A stretch of 64,000 nucleotides of DNA from Planctomycetaceae bacterium (lineage in GTDB: Bacteria; Planctomycetota; Planctomycetia; Planctomycetales; Planctomycetaceae), in the NCBI GenBank assembly GCA_018699955.1, contig JABISG010000147.1:240024-304023 (forward strand). The letters run 5' to 3'. The notes beneath the pieces are model-generated. The model was not told where the DNA came from, did not search any database, and worked only from the letters and a program-made list of their open reading frames with translations. The first letter of the stretch is position 1. Every line of letters begins with the position of its first letter. This document shows, one piece after another, positions 36,361 to 45,415 of the stretch. The position numbers and the translations under genes were made by a program.

Positions 36361-36569
36361 CGTCAACTCAACCCCGTCCGTGCGGCCGCAATCGGTTTTT
36401 GGAACACGGCTGACACGATTTTTACCATCATTTGACCGTTCTTCCGCCAGCATACCGACACCGCGTTCAATTGGGTAGCAATTCGGTATTGCGATCACTA
36501 TAAGTTCGGTGCATTGCCAATCAACAGCCGTGGCGATTGTGCTGCGATCACCATTCAGGAATTCAAACT

Positions 36570-37811
36570 ATGTCGTCGTTACAACAGTCCGATCCCGAGA
36601 CGTGGGCCTCCATTCAGCGTGAAATCGGCCGTCAGAAGGACGGGTTGGAACTCATCGCGTCGGAAAACTACACCAGCGCTGCCGTCATCGAAGCGGCGGG
36701 GACGGTACTCACCAACAAGTATGCCGAAGGCTATCCGGGCCGACGGTATTACGGCGGTTGCGAGTTTGTCGATGAAGCTGAGACGCTGGCACGCAACCGG
36801 GTTTGCGAACTCTTCGGTGCCGAACACGCCAACGTGCAGCCGCACGCTGGTTCTCAGGCGAACATGGCCGTCTATTTCACCGAGTTGAAGCCCGGCGACA
36901 CAATGCTGGCGATGGACCTCGCGCACGGTGGGCACCTGACGCACGGCATGCATCTGAATTTCTCCGGACAACTTTACAACGTCGTTCATTACGGAGTGCG
37001 AGAGTCCGATCACCGCATCGATTACGATCAGGCGGCCAGTCTGGCGCGCGAGCATAAGCCGAAGCTGATTGTCGCCGGCGCGAGCGCCTATCCACGCGAA
37101 ATCGATCATGCCAAGTTTGCCGAGATCGCGCAAGACGTCGGCGCGAAACTCATGGTCGATATGGCACACTACGCTGGTCTGGTGGCGGGTGGCGTTCACA
37201 ATAACCCCGTGCCGGTGGCCGATTATGTGACGTCAACATCGCACAAAACGCTCCGCGGGCCGCGCTCGGGTTTCGTGCTGACCAAAAATGAAAACGCCCG
37301 CGCCCTCGATCGCACCGTCTTTCCCGGCATGCAGGGCGGGCCGTTGATGCATATTGTGGCTGCCAAGGCGGTCTGTTTCCGTGAAGCCTTGCAGCCTGAG
37401 TTCAAGCAATACGCAGAGCAGGTTGTTGCCAACGCAAAGGTTCTCGCCGAAGTTCTAATTTCCGGCGGAGTCAATCTGGCCAGTGGCGGAACCGACAACC
37501 ATCTGATGCTCGCCGACGTCACGACGATCGGCTTAACCGGAAAGATTGCCGAGGAAGCCCTCGATCGTGCGGGCATCACCGTCAACAAGAACATGATTCC
37601 CTACGATCAACGCAAGCCGCTCGATCCCAGCGGAATCCGCATCGGCACAGCCGCCCTCACAACTCGCGGCATGGGCGAAGATGACATGAAACGCGTCGGC
37701 GAATGGATTCTGCGCGTGCTGGCTGATGCAGCAGATGTCGATCTCGCCGAACGCGTGCGGCGGGAAATTCGCGACTTTGCTCAGAAATTTCTCGTTCCCG
37801 GTACCGAATGA
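36570..37811 (+). CDS. glyA: Serine hydroxymethyltransferase
   Basis: Encodes 413 residues from the ATG at 36570 (CAGGA before it); upstream in-frame codons are not homologous. Family marks: LELIASENYTS, TNKYAEGYPGRRYYGGCEFVD, NVQPHAGSQANMAVYF, MAHYAGLVAGGVHNNPVP, and TSTSHKTLRGPRSG with the PLP Lys at residue 226. It turns serine and tetrahydrofolate into glycine and methylene-tetrahydrofolate, the main C1 source. It is single, with about 210 bp of promoter DNA upstream shared with the BRCT-MerR gene. Confidence 0.96.
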   Translation: MSSLQQSDPETWASIQREIGRQKDGLELIASENYTSAAVIEAAGTVLTNKYAEGYPGRRYYGGCEFVDEAETLARNRVCELFGAEHANVQPHAGSQANMAVYFTELKPGDTMLAMDLAHGGHLTHGMHLNFSGQLYNVVHYGVRESDHRIDYDQAASLAREHKPKLIVAGASAYPREIDHAKFAEIAQDVGAKLMVDMAHYAGLVAGGVHNNPVPVADYVTSTSHKTLRGPRSGFVLTKNENARALDRTVFPGMQGGPLMHIVAAKAVCFREALQPEFKQYAEQVVANAKVLAEVLISGGVNLASGGTDNHLMLADVTTIGLTGKIAEEALDRAGITVNKNMIPYDQRKPLDPSGIRIGTAALTTRGMGEDDMKRVGEWILRVLADAADVDLAERVRREIRDFAQKFLVPGTE

Positions 37812-38027
37812 GATCGGAGTCGGAATCACCCACCCAACCCGCATAATCTCCGCCTCGCCGAGAACGTAATCAGCGTTTTTTTCCGTGGGGACTGCGTGAA
37901 ACACTGCGGATTCGCGTCAGGGAACTCCGATTGAGCGTATAGGGATAGCGAATTGCCTGCGGTGTTCACGGTGACTCAGTCGCCTCGCACGGCCTTCGTT
38001 CATTCCGACTGCGCAAGAGTGACAGCC

Positions 38028-38576
38028 ATGGATTTCCTTCGCATGCGGGAGTTCGTCCGCACCGTCCGATCTGATTTTGATCGGCAACAAGTCAGCGAAC
38101 TCCTCATGACGGTCGGCATCATCGGCATGAGTTTTGTGCTCGTCGGCCTGATGATTCTGCGGCTGTCCGGCGGTGCGCAACCGCTGGTAAAGCAGCCCAA
38201 GAAGAAGCAGGAACCGAAAGTGGTTGCTTCGAGTCACAACGAGGTCGAATTGGGACAATTCCAGGTCACCATGACGACGATGCAGCAACTAACGGCCGCT
38301 CCGGGAAAGTCCAATGTTCATATCCTGCAATTCGATGCTTCGGTGATGGTGCAGAATGGCGACCAGACGGAGCGCGTGGAAGATGTGTTCGGCCAGTATC
38401 GAGGTCGGCTGCACGCCACAATCGACACTGCCACACGCAGCGCCACCGACGAAGAGCTGAATGATCCCAACCTCGAAGTGTTTCGTGGGAAGATCCGGTC
38501 GAGAGTCAACAAACTCATTGGCGAAGACGTCGTCGATGAAGTGGTCGTCAGCGACTTTCGCTACTACCGCTTCTAG
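38028..38576 (+). CDS. FliL-like single-span membrane protein
   Basis: Encodes 182 residues from the ATG at 38028; the frame is open further up but without a ribosome site. A membrane helix at about residues 24-44 (LLMTVGIIGMSFVLVGLMIL) is followed by a short basic linker and a periplasmic part. The end FRGKIRSRVNKLIGEDV then DEVVVSDFRYYRF matches the C-terminal pattern of FliL (a helix, then a beta strand with F-x-x-F), which supports the flagellar motor stator. No flagellar gene is near, so it could be a FliL-fold protein with another job. Confidence 0.6.
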   Translation: MDFLRMREFVRTVRSDFDRQQVSELLMTVGIIGMSFVLVGLMILRLSGGAQPLVKQPKKKQEPKVVASSHNEVELGQFQVTMTTMQQLTAAPGKSNVHILQFDASVMVQNGDQTERVEDVFGQYRGRLHATIDTATRSATDEELNDPNLEVFRGKIRSRVNKLIGEDVVDEVVVSDFRYYRF

Positions 38577-38600
38577 TCGAACTGGCGGATGCGGTGTCAG

Positions 38601-39473
38601 TTAACTTCCGCGTGTCGCATCGTTCGTCCATGCGGCGAGGGTTTCCAGCGGCACGATGGCGTTCATGCTGCCCGAGCGGAATCCTTCCAGATCGACGGTG
38701 ACGGATCGAAACCCCAGCGACTTGAGCCGGTCGGTCACGCGTTGTCGCATCACCGGGTCCAACAGCAGCGGGACCTGATCGATGGGAACTTCAACGCGGG
38801 CCAAATCGTTGGCTTCGTGACGAACGCGCAATTCACGGATTCCCAGTTCATTGCGCAGAAACTGCTCGGCTTCATCGACGCGGCGGACTCGCTCGGGGGT
38901 TACCTCCACGCCGTAGGCAATGCGACTTGCCAGACAGGGGGCGGCCGGTTTATCCCAGACGGGAATCTCCCAAAAGCGGGCCAATTCCCGCACATCGGAC
39001 TTGGTGAATTCGGCCTCGATGAGCGGACTGCGCACATCGTTTTCCCGCGCGGCCTGCATGCCGGGGCGATAATCGCCGAGGTCGTCAACATTCGCGCCGT
39101 TGACGATAACGTCCACATCGAGTTCGGCCGACAAGCCTGCCAGTTGCGTGTACAACTCGGTCTTGCAGAAATAGCAACGATCGTGAGCATTTTTGACGTA
39201 ATCCGGACGCGTGAATTCCTCAGTATTGACGACACGGTGCCGAATACCGATCATCTCGGCCAGCCGTTCTGCCTCATCTCGTTCGCCGTCGGCCAAACTC
39301 AGGCTGTCGGCAGTGACGGCAACCGCCTTTTCGCCGCACGCAAGTTGAGCCGCCTTGGCGACGAGCGTACTATCGATGCCGGCAGAAAAGGCGACCGCCA
39401 CCCGGCCATAGCCGGCCAACAGGCTCAGCAGCCGTTCCCGTTTTTGATCCAGCAATTCTGCGAGTTCCGGCAT
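38601..39473 (-). CDS. larE: ATP-dependent sacrificial sulfur transferase LarE
   Basis: Encodes 290 residues, the family size. PP-loop VAFSAGIDSTLVAK activates by adenylation. KNAHDRCYFCKTELY holds the conserved Cys pair, and KPAAPCLASRIAYG the Cys that is given up as sulfur in the single-Cys form or supports the 4Fe-4S form. LarE turns P2CMN (pyridinium-3-carboxy-5-... mononucleotide) into the dithio cofactor that binds nickel in lactate racemase and relatives. LarB and LarC are not in this window, so the target is elsewhere in the genome. It converges on the FliL-like gene. Confidence 0.92.
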   Translation of the reverse strand: MPELAELLDQKRERLLSLLAGYGRVAVAFSAGIDSTLVAKAAQLACGEKAVAVTADSLSLADGERDEAERLAEMIGIRHRVVNTEEFTRPDYVKNAHDRCYFCKTELYTQLAGLSAELDVDVIVNGANVDDLGDYRPGMQAARENDVRSPLIEAEFTKSDVRELARFWEIPVWDKPAAPCLASRIAYGVEVTPERVRRVDEAEQFLRNELGIRELRVRHEANDLARVEVPIDQVPLLLDPVMRQRVTDRLKSLGFRSVTVDLEGFRSGSMNAIVPLETLAAWTNDATRGS

Positions 39474-39936
39474 CGAAAACCGATTTAGAAAAAGGGGGGA
39501 AGACGTTTACATGGGGCAGCAACTTCGTAACACTTTGAGTATATGTCGAGCATTCCACGACAACAACGCGGGACACCGGCTCGTTGCGGTCGATTTTTGA
39601 GTAGCCCCAAATGTTGAAAAATGTCCCCAATTTTGACGATTCCAACGAACCGCATTCCGATTTCGTGGGTTAGACTTTCGGTGTGGCGCCTGCCAGACCG
39701 ACTTCCTCGCAGGTGCTTCAGTGCATTGTCGGCGGCGTTTTCGGCAATTCGCCGGGGCGCCACAAGACGTGCCTTTTAATGACTTTTGATAGGTCATATA
39801 CTAAAGATGTGGTTTTCAGCCGACTGGACACTTGGAATTGTGTTCACGTTGCTGAGCTTGGGCGAGTTTGCCTCGTCCCCCACCCCGCGGGCATAACATC
39901 ATCACTCCTGGCCCAACTTCAGAAGGTTACGTTTCC
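39474..39936. other. Divergent intergenic region
   Basis: 463 bp between larE (minus) and the cytochrome gene (plus). It must hold both promoters. No small gene was recognised. A TATACT at 39797-39802 looks like a -10 box. Confidence 0.5.
39773..39802 (+). promoter_or_regulatory. Possible promoter of the cytochrome/peptidase-like gene
   Basis: TATACT at 39797-39802 preceded at a 17-base spacing by a poor -35 (TTTTAA). It lies 135 bp upstream of the ATG at 39937. Only the -10 is a good match. Confidence 0.25.
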
Positions 39937-41814
39937 ATGAGAGCAACAATCCTGGTTCTCGCGGGGCTCGTTGGAGTCGCATCATTGACGGTGTCCGTCG
40001 TCCCAAGTCGCGCGGCCTTGACCTCCGCCCAACGAAAAGAGTTAGGCAAAGTCAATCGCGAGATTCGGAAGCTTTCGTCGCTGATCCGCCGTAAAAAATA
40101 CGACGAAGCCGACAAGTCACTCTCGGCAATTGCGGCGACAGTTGAGAAACTTGCCAAAGGCAACGACAAGGATCGTGCCATTGTGCTGGTGAAACGACGG
40201 ATCGAAATGCAGCGTGATCTTCTGGATCGAGCCAAGAGCGGCAAGAAGGGGCGGCCGGGCAAAGCAGCCGGCCCGGCGATCAGTTTCACAAAGCAAATTG
40301 CTCCCATTCTCAAGAACCGTTGCGGCAACTGTCACGTCAACCGCGCGAGCGGCCAATTGCAATTCGACACGTTTACGAAACTGGCCAAAGGCGGTCGAAG
40401 CGGCGTTCCCATCGTTCCCGGCAATCCCGCCAAGAGTCTGTTGTATCAGCGTCTGTTTGCCCAGGGAAATCGACGAATGCCGCGCGGTGCTGCCGCGCTT
40501 CCGGCTGCAGAAGCCATGCTCATTCAGCGTTGGATTGTACTCGGAGCACCGTTTGACGGCACCGACCGCAATGCACCAATTGGTCAGGCACCCGCCGCCG
40601 ACAAGCCCGACACGCCAATTCCGACTGCAACGGGAAAAGAGACGGTCTCCTTCATCAAAGATGTGGCACCATTCGTCGTCAACTTGTGTGGACGATGTCA
40701 CGGCGGCAACGATCCCCGCGGCGGACTTTCGCTCGTCACTTTCGAAGACATGATGAAAGGCGGCAACAGCGGCCGCGTTCTGCTGCCCGGAAATCTTGAC
40801 GGCAGCATTTTGTGGCAGCGCGTCGGCACGCCTCAACCGGGCGACAAACGCATGCCGCAGGGACAGGCGCGAATCACAAGAACCAATCACACCAAATTGA
40901 AGACGTGGATTGAAGAAGGTTGCAAGCTGGACAAGGGCCTCGACCCCAAAGCTCCGTTGCGAAGGCTCGTCCCAACCGAAGCGGACCTGACGGCTGAGCG
41001 ACTGGCGAAACTCACTCCGGAAGAGTTCGAGCAACATCGCCTCAAACGCAGTAACGATCAGTGGGACGCCGCATTCTCCAAAGACCGGCCACAGTACGTC
41101 GAAGGCAAGGAAGTCCTCGTCTACGGAAACGCCGGTGCCGAACGCATGCAGGTCGTCTACGGCTGGGCGGAAGAGCACGTCAAGCAGTTGCGGTCCATGT
41201 TTCGAGTGAAGGGGGATCGCGTCTGGAAAGGTCGGCTGACAATCTTTGTTATCAAGGACCGATTCGGCTATGAAGAATTCAACGTCGTCAATAACAACCG
41301 GCAGCAGATTCCGGCAGAGATGGTCGGCCATTCTCTCGTCAGCACGGCGATGGACGATGCTTACGTGGTCGTGCAGGATGTCGGAGATGACGTGACGGCG
41401 GAAAATGCCGGCATGAAGTTCAACGTCATCGATCACATCACCGGTGCATTTCTGAAGCGAGCCGGGGGTAACGTACCCGAATGGGTTGTGAGAGGAACCG
41501 GTGTCTATTTGGCAGCCAAACAGGATTCCGAGAACCTGCACGTCAAAGAAATGCGAACCCGCGTACCCGCCATGTTGGCTTCTTTGGCCAAACCAGACGA
41601 CATTTTCAACGACGGCACCTTTTCGCCGTCCGCTGTTGGTGCCGTCGGCCATGCGTTGGTGGAATTCATGACAAAACAAGGCGGCATTCCCAAATTCGAC
41701 GGCTTCGTCCGCTCGCTGCAGGGGGGCAACAATGTCACCGCAGCCATGAAGGCCACCTATCAGGCCGATCAAAAAGCCGTTGCGGGGGCCTTCATTCGTA
41801 GTTTCAAGAAATGA
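39937..41814 (+). CDS. Planctomycete cytochrome c protein with a peptidase-MA-like C-terminal domain
   Basis: Encodes 625 residues from the ATG at 39937 with AGAAGG 8 bases upstream. Signal peptide about residues 1-25. After a helical segment come two planctomycete cytochrome C units with c-type haem motifs CGNCH (about residue 129) and CGRCH (about 250), each followed by a GGRSGVPIVPGNP- or GGNSGRVLLPGNL-type loop. Residues about 380-620 resemble peptidase MA/DUF1570-type domains, but the HExxH position reads VIDHITGAF, so metal binding and catalysis look lost. It is likely an electron-transfer protein attached to a binding domain, in the periplasm. Confidence 0.8.
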   Translation: MRATILVLAGLVGVASLTVSVVPSRAALTSAQRKELGKVNREIRKLSSLIRRKKYDEADKSLSAIAATVEKLAKGNDKDRAIVLVKRRIEMQRDLLDRAKSGKKGRPGKAAGPAISFTKQIAPILKNRCGNCHVNRASGQLQFDTFTKLAKGGRSGVPIVPGNPAKSLLYQRLFAQGNRRMPRGAAALPAAEAMLIQRWIVLGAPFDGTDRNAPIGQAPAADKPDTPIPTATGKETVSFIKDVAPFVVNLCGRCHGGNDPRGGLSLVTFEDMMKGGNSGRVLLPGNLDGSILWQRVGTPQPGDKRMPQGQARITRTNHTKLKTWIEEGCKLDKGLDPKAPLRRLVPTEADLTAERLAKLTPEEFEQHRLKRSNDQWDAAFSKDRPQYVEGKEVLVYGNAGAERMQVVYGWAEEHVKQLRSMFRVKGDRVWKGRLTIFVIKDRFGYEEFNVVNNNRQQIPAEMVGHSLVSTAMDDAYVVVQDVGDDVTAENAGMKFNVIDHITGAFLKRAGGNVPEWVVRGTGVYLAAKQDSENLHVKEMRTRVPAMLASLAKPDDIFNDGTFSPSAVGAVGHALVEFMTKQGGIPKFDGFVRSLQGGNNVTAAMKATYQADQKAVAGAFIRSFKK

Positions 41815-41860
41815 TCTGCCGTGCCTTTACGGGGTGGTCAAGTCAAAGAGAATCAAGTTT

Positions 41861-41899
41861 CGCACGAGAAGGCTGTTTGGCCTTCTCGTGCGTTTTTTT
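41861..41899 (+). terminator. Rho-independent terminator
   Basis: CGCACGAGAAGG and CCTTCTCGTGCG form a perfect 12-bp stem (plus an extra C-G), followed by seven T residues. It follows the cytochrome gene stop by 46 bp. Confidence 0.95.
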
Positions 41900-41967
41900 A
41901 TGCCATGACCAATTCGCCAGCCCGTGTGAAGTCGATACAGGAACGCTATAATTTCCGTCGTCACACC

Positions 41968-41996
41968 AAAGCCCACGGGCCGCGCCCCGTGGCGTC
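41968..41996. repeat. Hairpin repeat family A, copy upstream of thiO
   Basis: AAAGCCCACGGGCCGCGCC then CCGTGGCGTC, the most common form of the family. It lies between the terminator at 41861 and the thiO start. Confidence 0.85.
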
Positions 41997-42049
41997 GATT
42001 GTTGTGAGATCGACCATTTGAGCAATAGGGTTCGTGAGGCAGTGTCGAA

Positions 42050-43144
42050 ATGGCAGAAGTCGTGGTCATCGGAGGTGGAGTCGTCGGATTGGCGATCGCC
42101 TACGAGTTGGCAGGCAACGGGGTTAGCGTCCGCATTCTGGAACAAGGCGACTTCGGCCGCGAAGCCTCATGGGCGGGAGCCGGCATGTTACCTCCCGGAA
42201 ATCCTGAGGGGGCAGCCACATCCCACGCGAAATTGAGGGCCGAAAGTCATCGACTCTGGCCGCTCTGGAGTCGTCAACTGCTTGAGACCACCGGTATCGA
42301 TAACGGATTTCGCGAATGCGGTGGAATCGCCATCGATTTCGGCGACGAAACTGGAGGTCAGGGTGATGAGATCGCCGCCTGGAATGCCGAAGGCGTCCAG
42401 GTTGAATCGCTTTCTTCTGACCGGATGGCCGAACTGGAGCCGGCACTCAATCCCGATGTGTCCTCAGCCTATCGCCTGCCACAGTTGTGTCAGGTCCGCA
42501 ATCCCCGTCACCTCAGAGCGCTTGTTGCCGGTTGCGCCGCCCGCGGCGTCGAAATGAACACCGGCAGCCCGGTCGTCGGTTTCGAGCGAAAGGGCGAACG
42601 TATTGTTGCCGCCCGAACTCCCGACTCGCTTCACAATGCCGACGCATTCTGCGTCGCCGCCGGCGCCTGGTCGAGCCGGCTGATGGACGTGATCGGAATC
42701 TCGATGGCCATCGAACCGATTCGCGGACAGATTGTCCTGCTGAAGACGCAGCCGCTCCCGTTTCGGCACATCATTGAAATCGGCCCGCGTTATCTCGTGC
42801 CGAGACCCGACGGCCGCATTCTCATCGGCTCGACCGAAGAACGGGCCGGCTTCAACAAAGTCAACACGGCTGCCGGTGTGACCGGCCTGTTGCAGTTGGC
42901 CACCCGCGTCGTTCCCTGCCTCAAAGACGCCACGGTGGAACGCTGTTGGTCGGGGCTGCGACCCAGTTCGGCCGATGGTTTACCCTACCTGGATCGCGTG
43001 CCGGAAACAGCGAACCTGTTCATTGCCGCCGGGCATTTTCGCTCCGGCTTGCAGATGTCACCAGCCACCGCTACGGTGATGCGGGAATTGATTCTGGGCG
43101 AAGAATCAAGCATCTCCTGCGAACCATTCGCCTGCACCCGTTGA
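42050..43144 (+). CDS. thiO: Glycine oxidase-like FAD enzyme
   Basis: Encodes 364 residues, full length. GAGG precedes the ATG. FAD-binding Rossmann motif VVVIGGGVVGLAIAYEL at the start, then EASWAGAGMLPPG and, near the C-terminus, RCWSGLRPSSADGLPYL with HFRSGLQMSP, all typical of ThiO. ThiO oxidises glycine to the iminoglycine used for the thiazole ring of thiamine. Thiazole genes (thiG, thiS) are not adjacent; instead an oxidoreductase and radical SAM gene follow. A broader D-amino-acid oxidase role cannot be excluded. Confidence 0.85.
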   Translation: MAEVVVIGGGVVGLAIAYELAGNGVSVRILEQGDFGREASWAGAGMLPPGNPEGAATSHAKLRAESHRLWPLWSRQLLETTGIDNGFRECGGIAIDFGDETGGQGDEIAAWNAEGVQVESLSSDRMAELEPALNPDVSSAYRLPQLCQVRNPRHLRALVAGCAARGVEMNTGSPVVGFERKGERIVAARTPDSLHNADAFCVAAGAWSSRLMDVIGISMAIEPIRGQIVLLKTQPLPFRHIIEIGPRYLVPRPDGRILIGSTEERAGFNKVNTAAGVTGLLQLATRVVPCLKDATVERCWSGLRPSSADGLPYLDRVPETANLFIAAGHFRSGLQMSPATATVMRELILGEESSISCEPFACTR

Positions 43145-43177
43145 ACGTTGCAGGACGGTCTCGACACGAGGAACGCC

Positions 43178-44413
43178 GTGGCCAGCGAAAGAAAACGGAT
43201 TGCCATCGTCGGTGCCGGCCCGATTGGTCTGGAAGCGGCTCTGTATGCCGTGCAGGCAGGATATGATGCGCAGGTTTACGAACGCGGAACGGTGGCGGCC
43301 AACGTCTCCCGCTGGGGTCACGTCAAACTGTTCAGCCCGTTCGGCATGAACGCATCGTCGTGGGGCCGCGAAGCACTCACAACAGGACCCGATGCGTGTG
43401 CTTTACCGACCGACGACGCCCTGCTGAGCGGTCGTCAATTCGCCCGGCAATACCTGCGACCGCTCAGCGAACTGCCGGCATTGGCCGGCCGCATTCACGA
43501 GCAAGTTCGCGTGGATTCGCTCGGGCGGTCACACCACTGGAAGGGCGATTTGATCGGCGATGCCGCGCGCGGCGACGATCCGTTCCGGTTGTTGCTCAGC
43601 GGCGATTACGGCGAGCGAACGCGGTTGGCCGATGTCGTTCTCGATTGCAGCGGTACGTTTGGAAATCACAATTGGGTTGGGGCCGGCGGTATGCCCTGCG
43701 TCGGCGAACGGCAGGCGCTGCTCGCAACGGACTATCTCCTACCCGATGTTGCAGGCGCAGATCGTGAGCGTTTCATCGGGAAGACAACGCTTGTTGTCGG
43801 CAGCGGTTACTCGGCGGCAACGGCCGTCGTCGCGCTGGCCGAATTGGCCGAAGCCGATCCGGCAACACGTGTTATCTGGGGGACTCGATCGAATCGCACG
43901 CCGCCAATCACGAGCATCGAAGGCGATTCGCTCGTCGAGCGCGCCCGGTTGTGCGATGCCGCCAACCAGCTGGCGATGGCTGAGGCCGGCCCCGTCGAAT
44001 GGTTGCCGGGGCGATTAGTGAGACGAATTCAGCGGGAAGCACGCGAGCCAGATGCACGGCAAACGGTCTGCCTCGAATTGCACGACCGCCAGGAGAATGC
44101 AACCGTTGAAGAAGAATTGACTGTCGATCGCATCATCGCAAACGTCGGGTACCGTCCCGACCGTCGTCTCTACGAAGAGTTGCAGGTTCACGAGTGCTAT
44201 GCTTCATCGGCGCCGATGAAACTGGCGGCCGCATTGTTGGGCGACACGTCGGCCGACTGCACCGTGCAGTCGAGCCACGGCCCACAGGCGCTGCAAAACC
44301 CTGAACCGGGACTGTTCATCCTCGGCGCGAAAAGTTATGGTCGCGACAGCCGTTTTCTAATCCAAATCGGCCTGCAACAAATCACCGACGCCTTCACCCT
44401 GATCGGTCCATAA
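43178..44413 (+). CDS. FAD/NAD(P)-binding oxidoreductase
   Basis: Encodes 411 residues from a GTG at 43178 with GAGG just before it; a TTG at 43148 is weaker. Two Rossmann motifs: GAGPIGLEAAL at residues 12-22 (FAD) and VVGSGYSAATAVVAL in the middle (NAD(P)), the arrangement of flavin-containing monooxygenases and thioredoxin-reductase-like enzymes. LFSPFGMNASSWG and the late FILGAKSYGRDSRFL look like substrate-site and FAD-closing motifs. The reaction is unknown. It starts 33 bp past thiO and is followed closely by a radical SAM and a phosphoesterase-like gene. Confidence 0.8.
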   Translation: MASERKRIAIVGAGPIGLEAALYAVQAGYDAQVYERGTVAANVSRWGHVKLFSPFGMNASSWGREALTTGPDACALPTDDALLSGRQFARQYLRPLSELPALAGRIHEQVRVDSLGRSHHWKGDLIGDAARGDDPFRLLLSGDYGERTRLADVVLDCSGTFGNHNWVGAGGMPCVGERQALLATDYLLPDVAGADRERFIGKTTLVVGSGYSAATAVVALAELAEADPATRVIWGTRSNRTPPITSIEGDSLVERARLCDAANQLAMAEAGPVEWLPGRLVRRIQREAREPDARQTVCLELHDRQENATVEEELTVDRIIANVGYRPDRRLYEELQVHECYASSAPMKLAAALLGDTSADCTVQSSHGPQALQNPEPGLFILGAKSYGRDSRFLIQIGLQQITDAFTLIGP

Positions 44414-44424
44414 CCCTGATCGAC

Positions 44425-44454
44425 AAAGCCCACGGGCCGCGCCCCGTGGGGTCC
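44425..44454. repeat. Hairpin repeat family A, copy between oxidoreductase and radical SAM genes
   Basis: AAAGCCCACGGGCCGCGCC then CCGTGGGGTCC. It fills most of the 57-bp gap between the two genes. Confidence 0.85.
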
Positions 44455-44470
44455 ATTGGTTCGCATTCCC

Positions 44471-45379
44471 ATGTCATCTCTTCCAACATCTGGCAACGTT
44501 CCCCACGTCGAACTGCGTTCGCTCGATGAACTGTGGTTTCAGGTTTCGGGTACGCTCTGCAATCTCGAGTGCACGCACTGTTTCATCAGTTGCAGCCCGC
44601 ACAACGATTCGTTTAGTTATCTCTCGCTGGAAACTGTCGCGAAGTCACTGGAAGAATCGATTCGCTGGGGAGTCAAAGAATACTACTTCACCGGAGGCGA
44701 GCCGTTCCTCAATCGCGAAATCGTTCCCATTCTGGAGCGGACGCTCGAATACGGGCCGGTCACCGTGCTCACCAATGGCACCGTACTCAAAGCCGAATGG
44801 CTGAGTCGGCTGCGCGATGCGGAGCAGCGGGGCAGTTACTCGCTCGAATTCCGGGTTTCCATCGACGGACCAACACCCGCAACGAACGATCCCATCCGTG
44901 GCCCGCGAACATTCGAGCGGGCAATGAAGGGCGTGCGGTTACTCGTCGAGCACGGTTTTCTACCCATCATTACGATGGCCCGCACCTGGGATCTTTCCGA
45001 AGACGAGCGCATTCTGGAAGAGTTTCGCGGCGTATTGAAGGAACAGAGCTGTGACCGACCGCGCCTGAAGGTGCTGCCGCGATTGCAAATTGGAGCCGAG
45101 GCCGACCGCAGCGAGGGTTACGGACAACACGACCGCATCACCCCCGAAATGATGCAGGAGTTTGACGAAAGCCAACTCATTTGTAACCACAGTCGCGTGG
45201 TCACCGATCGTGGCGTCTATGTCTGTCCCATTCTGCTCGATGCCCCCGATGCCCGTCTTGGTGAAACACTTGAAGCCGCCGCAGTCGATTTCCCATTGAG
45301 CCACGGCGCGTGTTACACCTGCTACCAATACGGGGCCATCTGCACCAACCTCTCTGCTGCAAAATCATCAACAACATGA
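44471..45379 (+). CDS. Radical SAM protein
   Basis: Encodes 302 residues from the ATG at 44471. The 4Fe-4S site that binds S-adenosylmethionine is CNLECTHC (Cys30, 34, 37). FTGGEPFLN is the GGE motif that contacts SAM, and VLTNGTVL and FRVSIDGPTPATND are typical strand ends of the barrel. The C-terminus has more Cys (YVCPILLDAPDARL, then CYTCYQYGAICTN), perhaps an extra Fe-S cluster as in SPASM/Twitch proteins. It generates a radical on an unknown substrate; peptide modification is possible but no small precursor gene was found. Part of a close plus-strand set. Confidence 0.88.
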   Translation: MSSLPTSGNVPHVELRSLDELWFQVSGTLCNLECTHCFISCSPHNDSFSYLSLETVAKSLEESIRWGVKEYYFTGGEPFLNREIVPILERTLEYGPVTVLTNGTVLKAEWLSRLRDAEQRGSYSLEFRVSIDGPTPATNDPIRGPRTFERAMKGVRLLVEHGFLPIITMARTWDLSEDERILEEFRGVLKEQSCDRPRLKVLPRLQIGAEADRSEGYGQHDRITPEMMQEFDESQLICNHSRVVTDRGVYVCPILLDAPDARLGETLEAAAVDFPLSHGACYTCYQYGAICTNLSAAKSSTT

Positions 45380-45415
45380 CACCGTTTAGCCGCGCCATCG
45401 ACAAACGAATCCCCA

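Noticed and set aside
40117..41772. 551-residue open frame antisense to the cytochrome gene
   Set aside because: Same reason: no motif, leader or ribosome site, while the sense protein has haem motifs.
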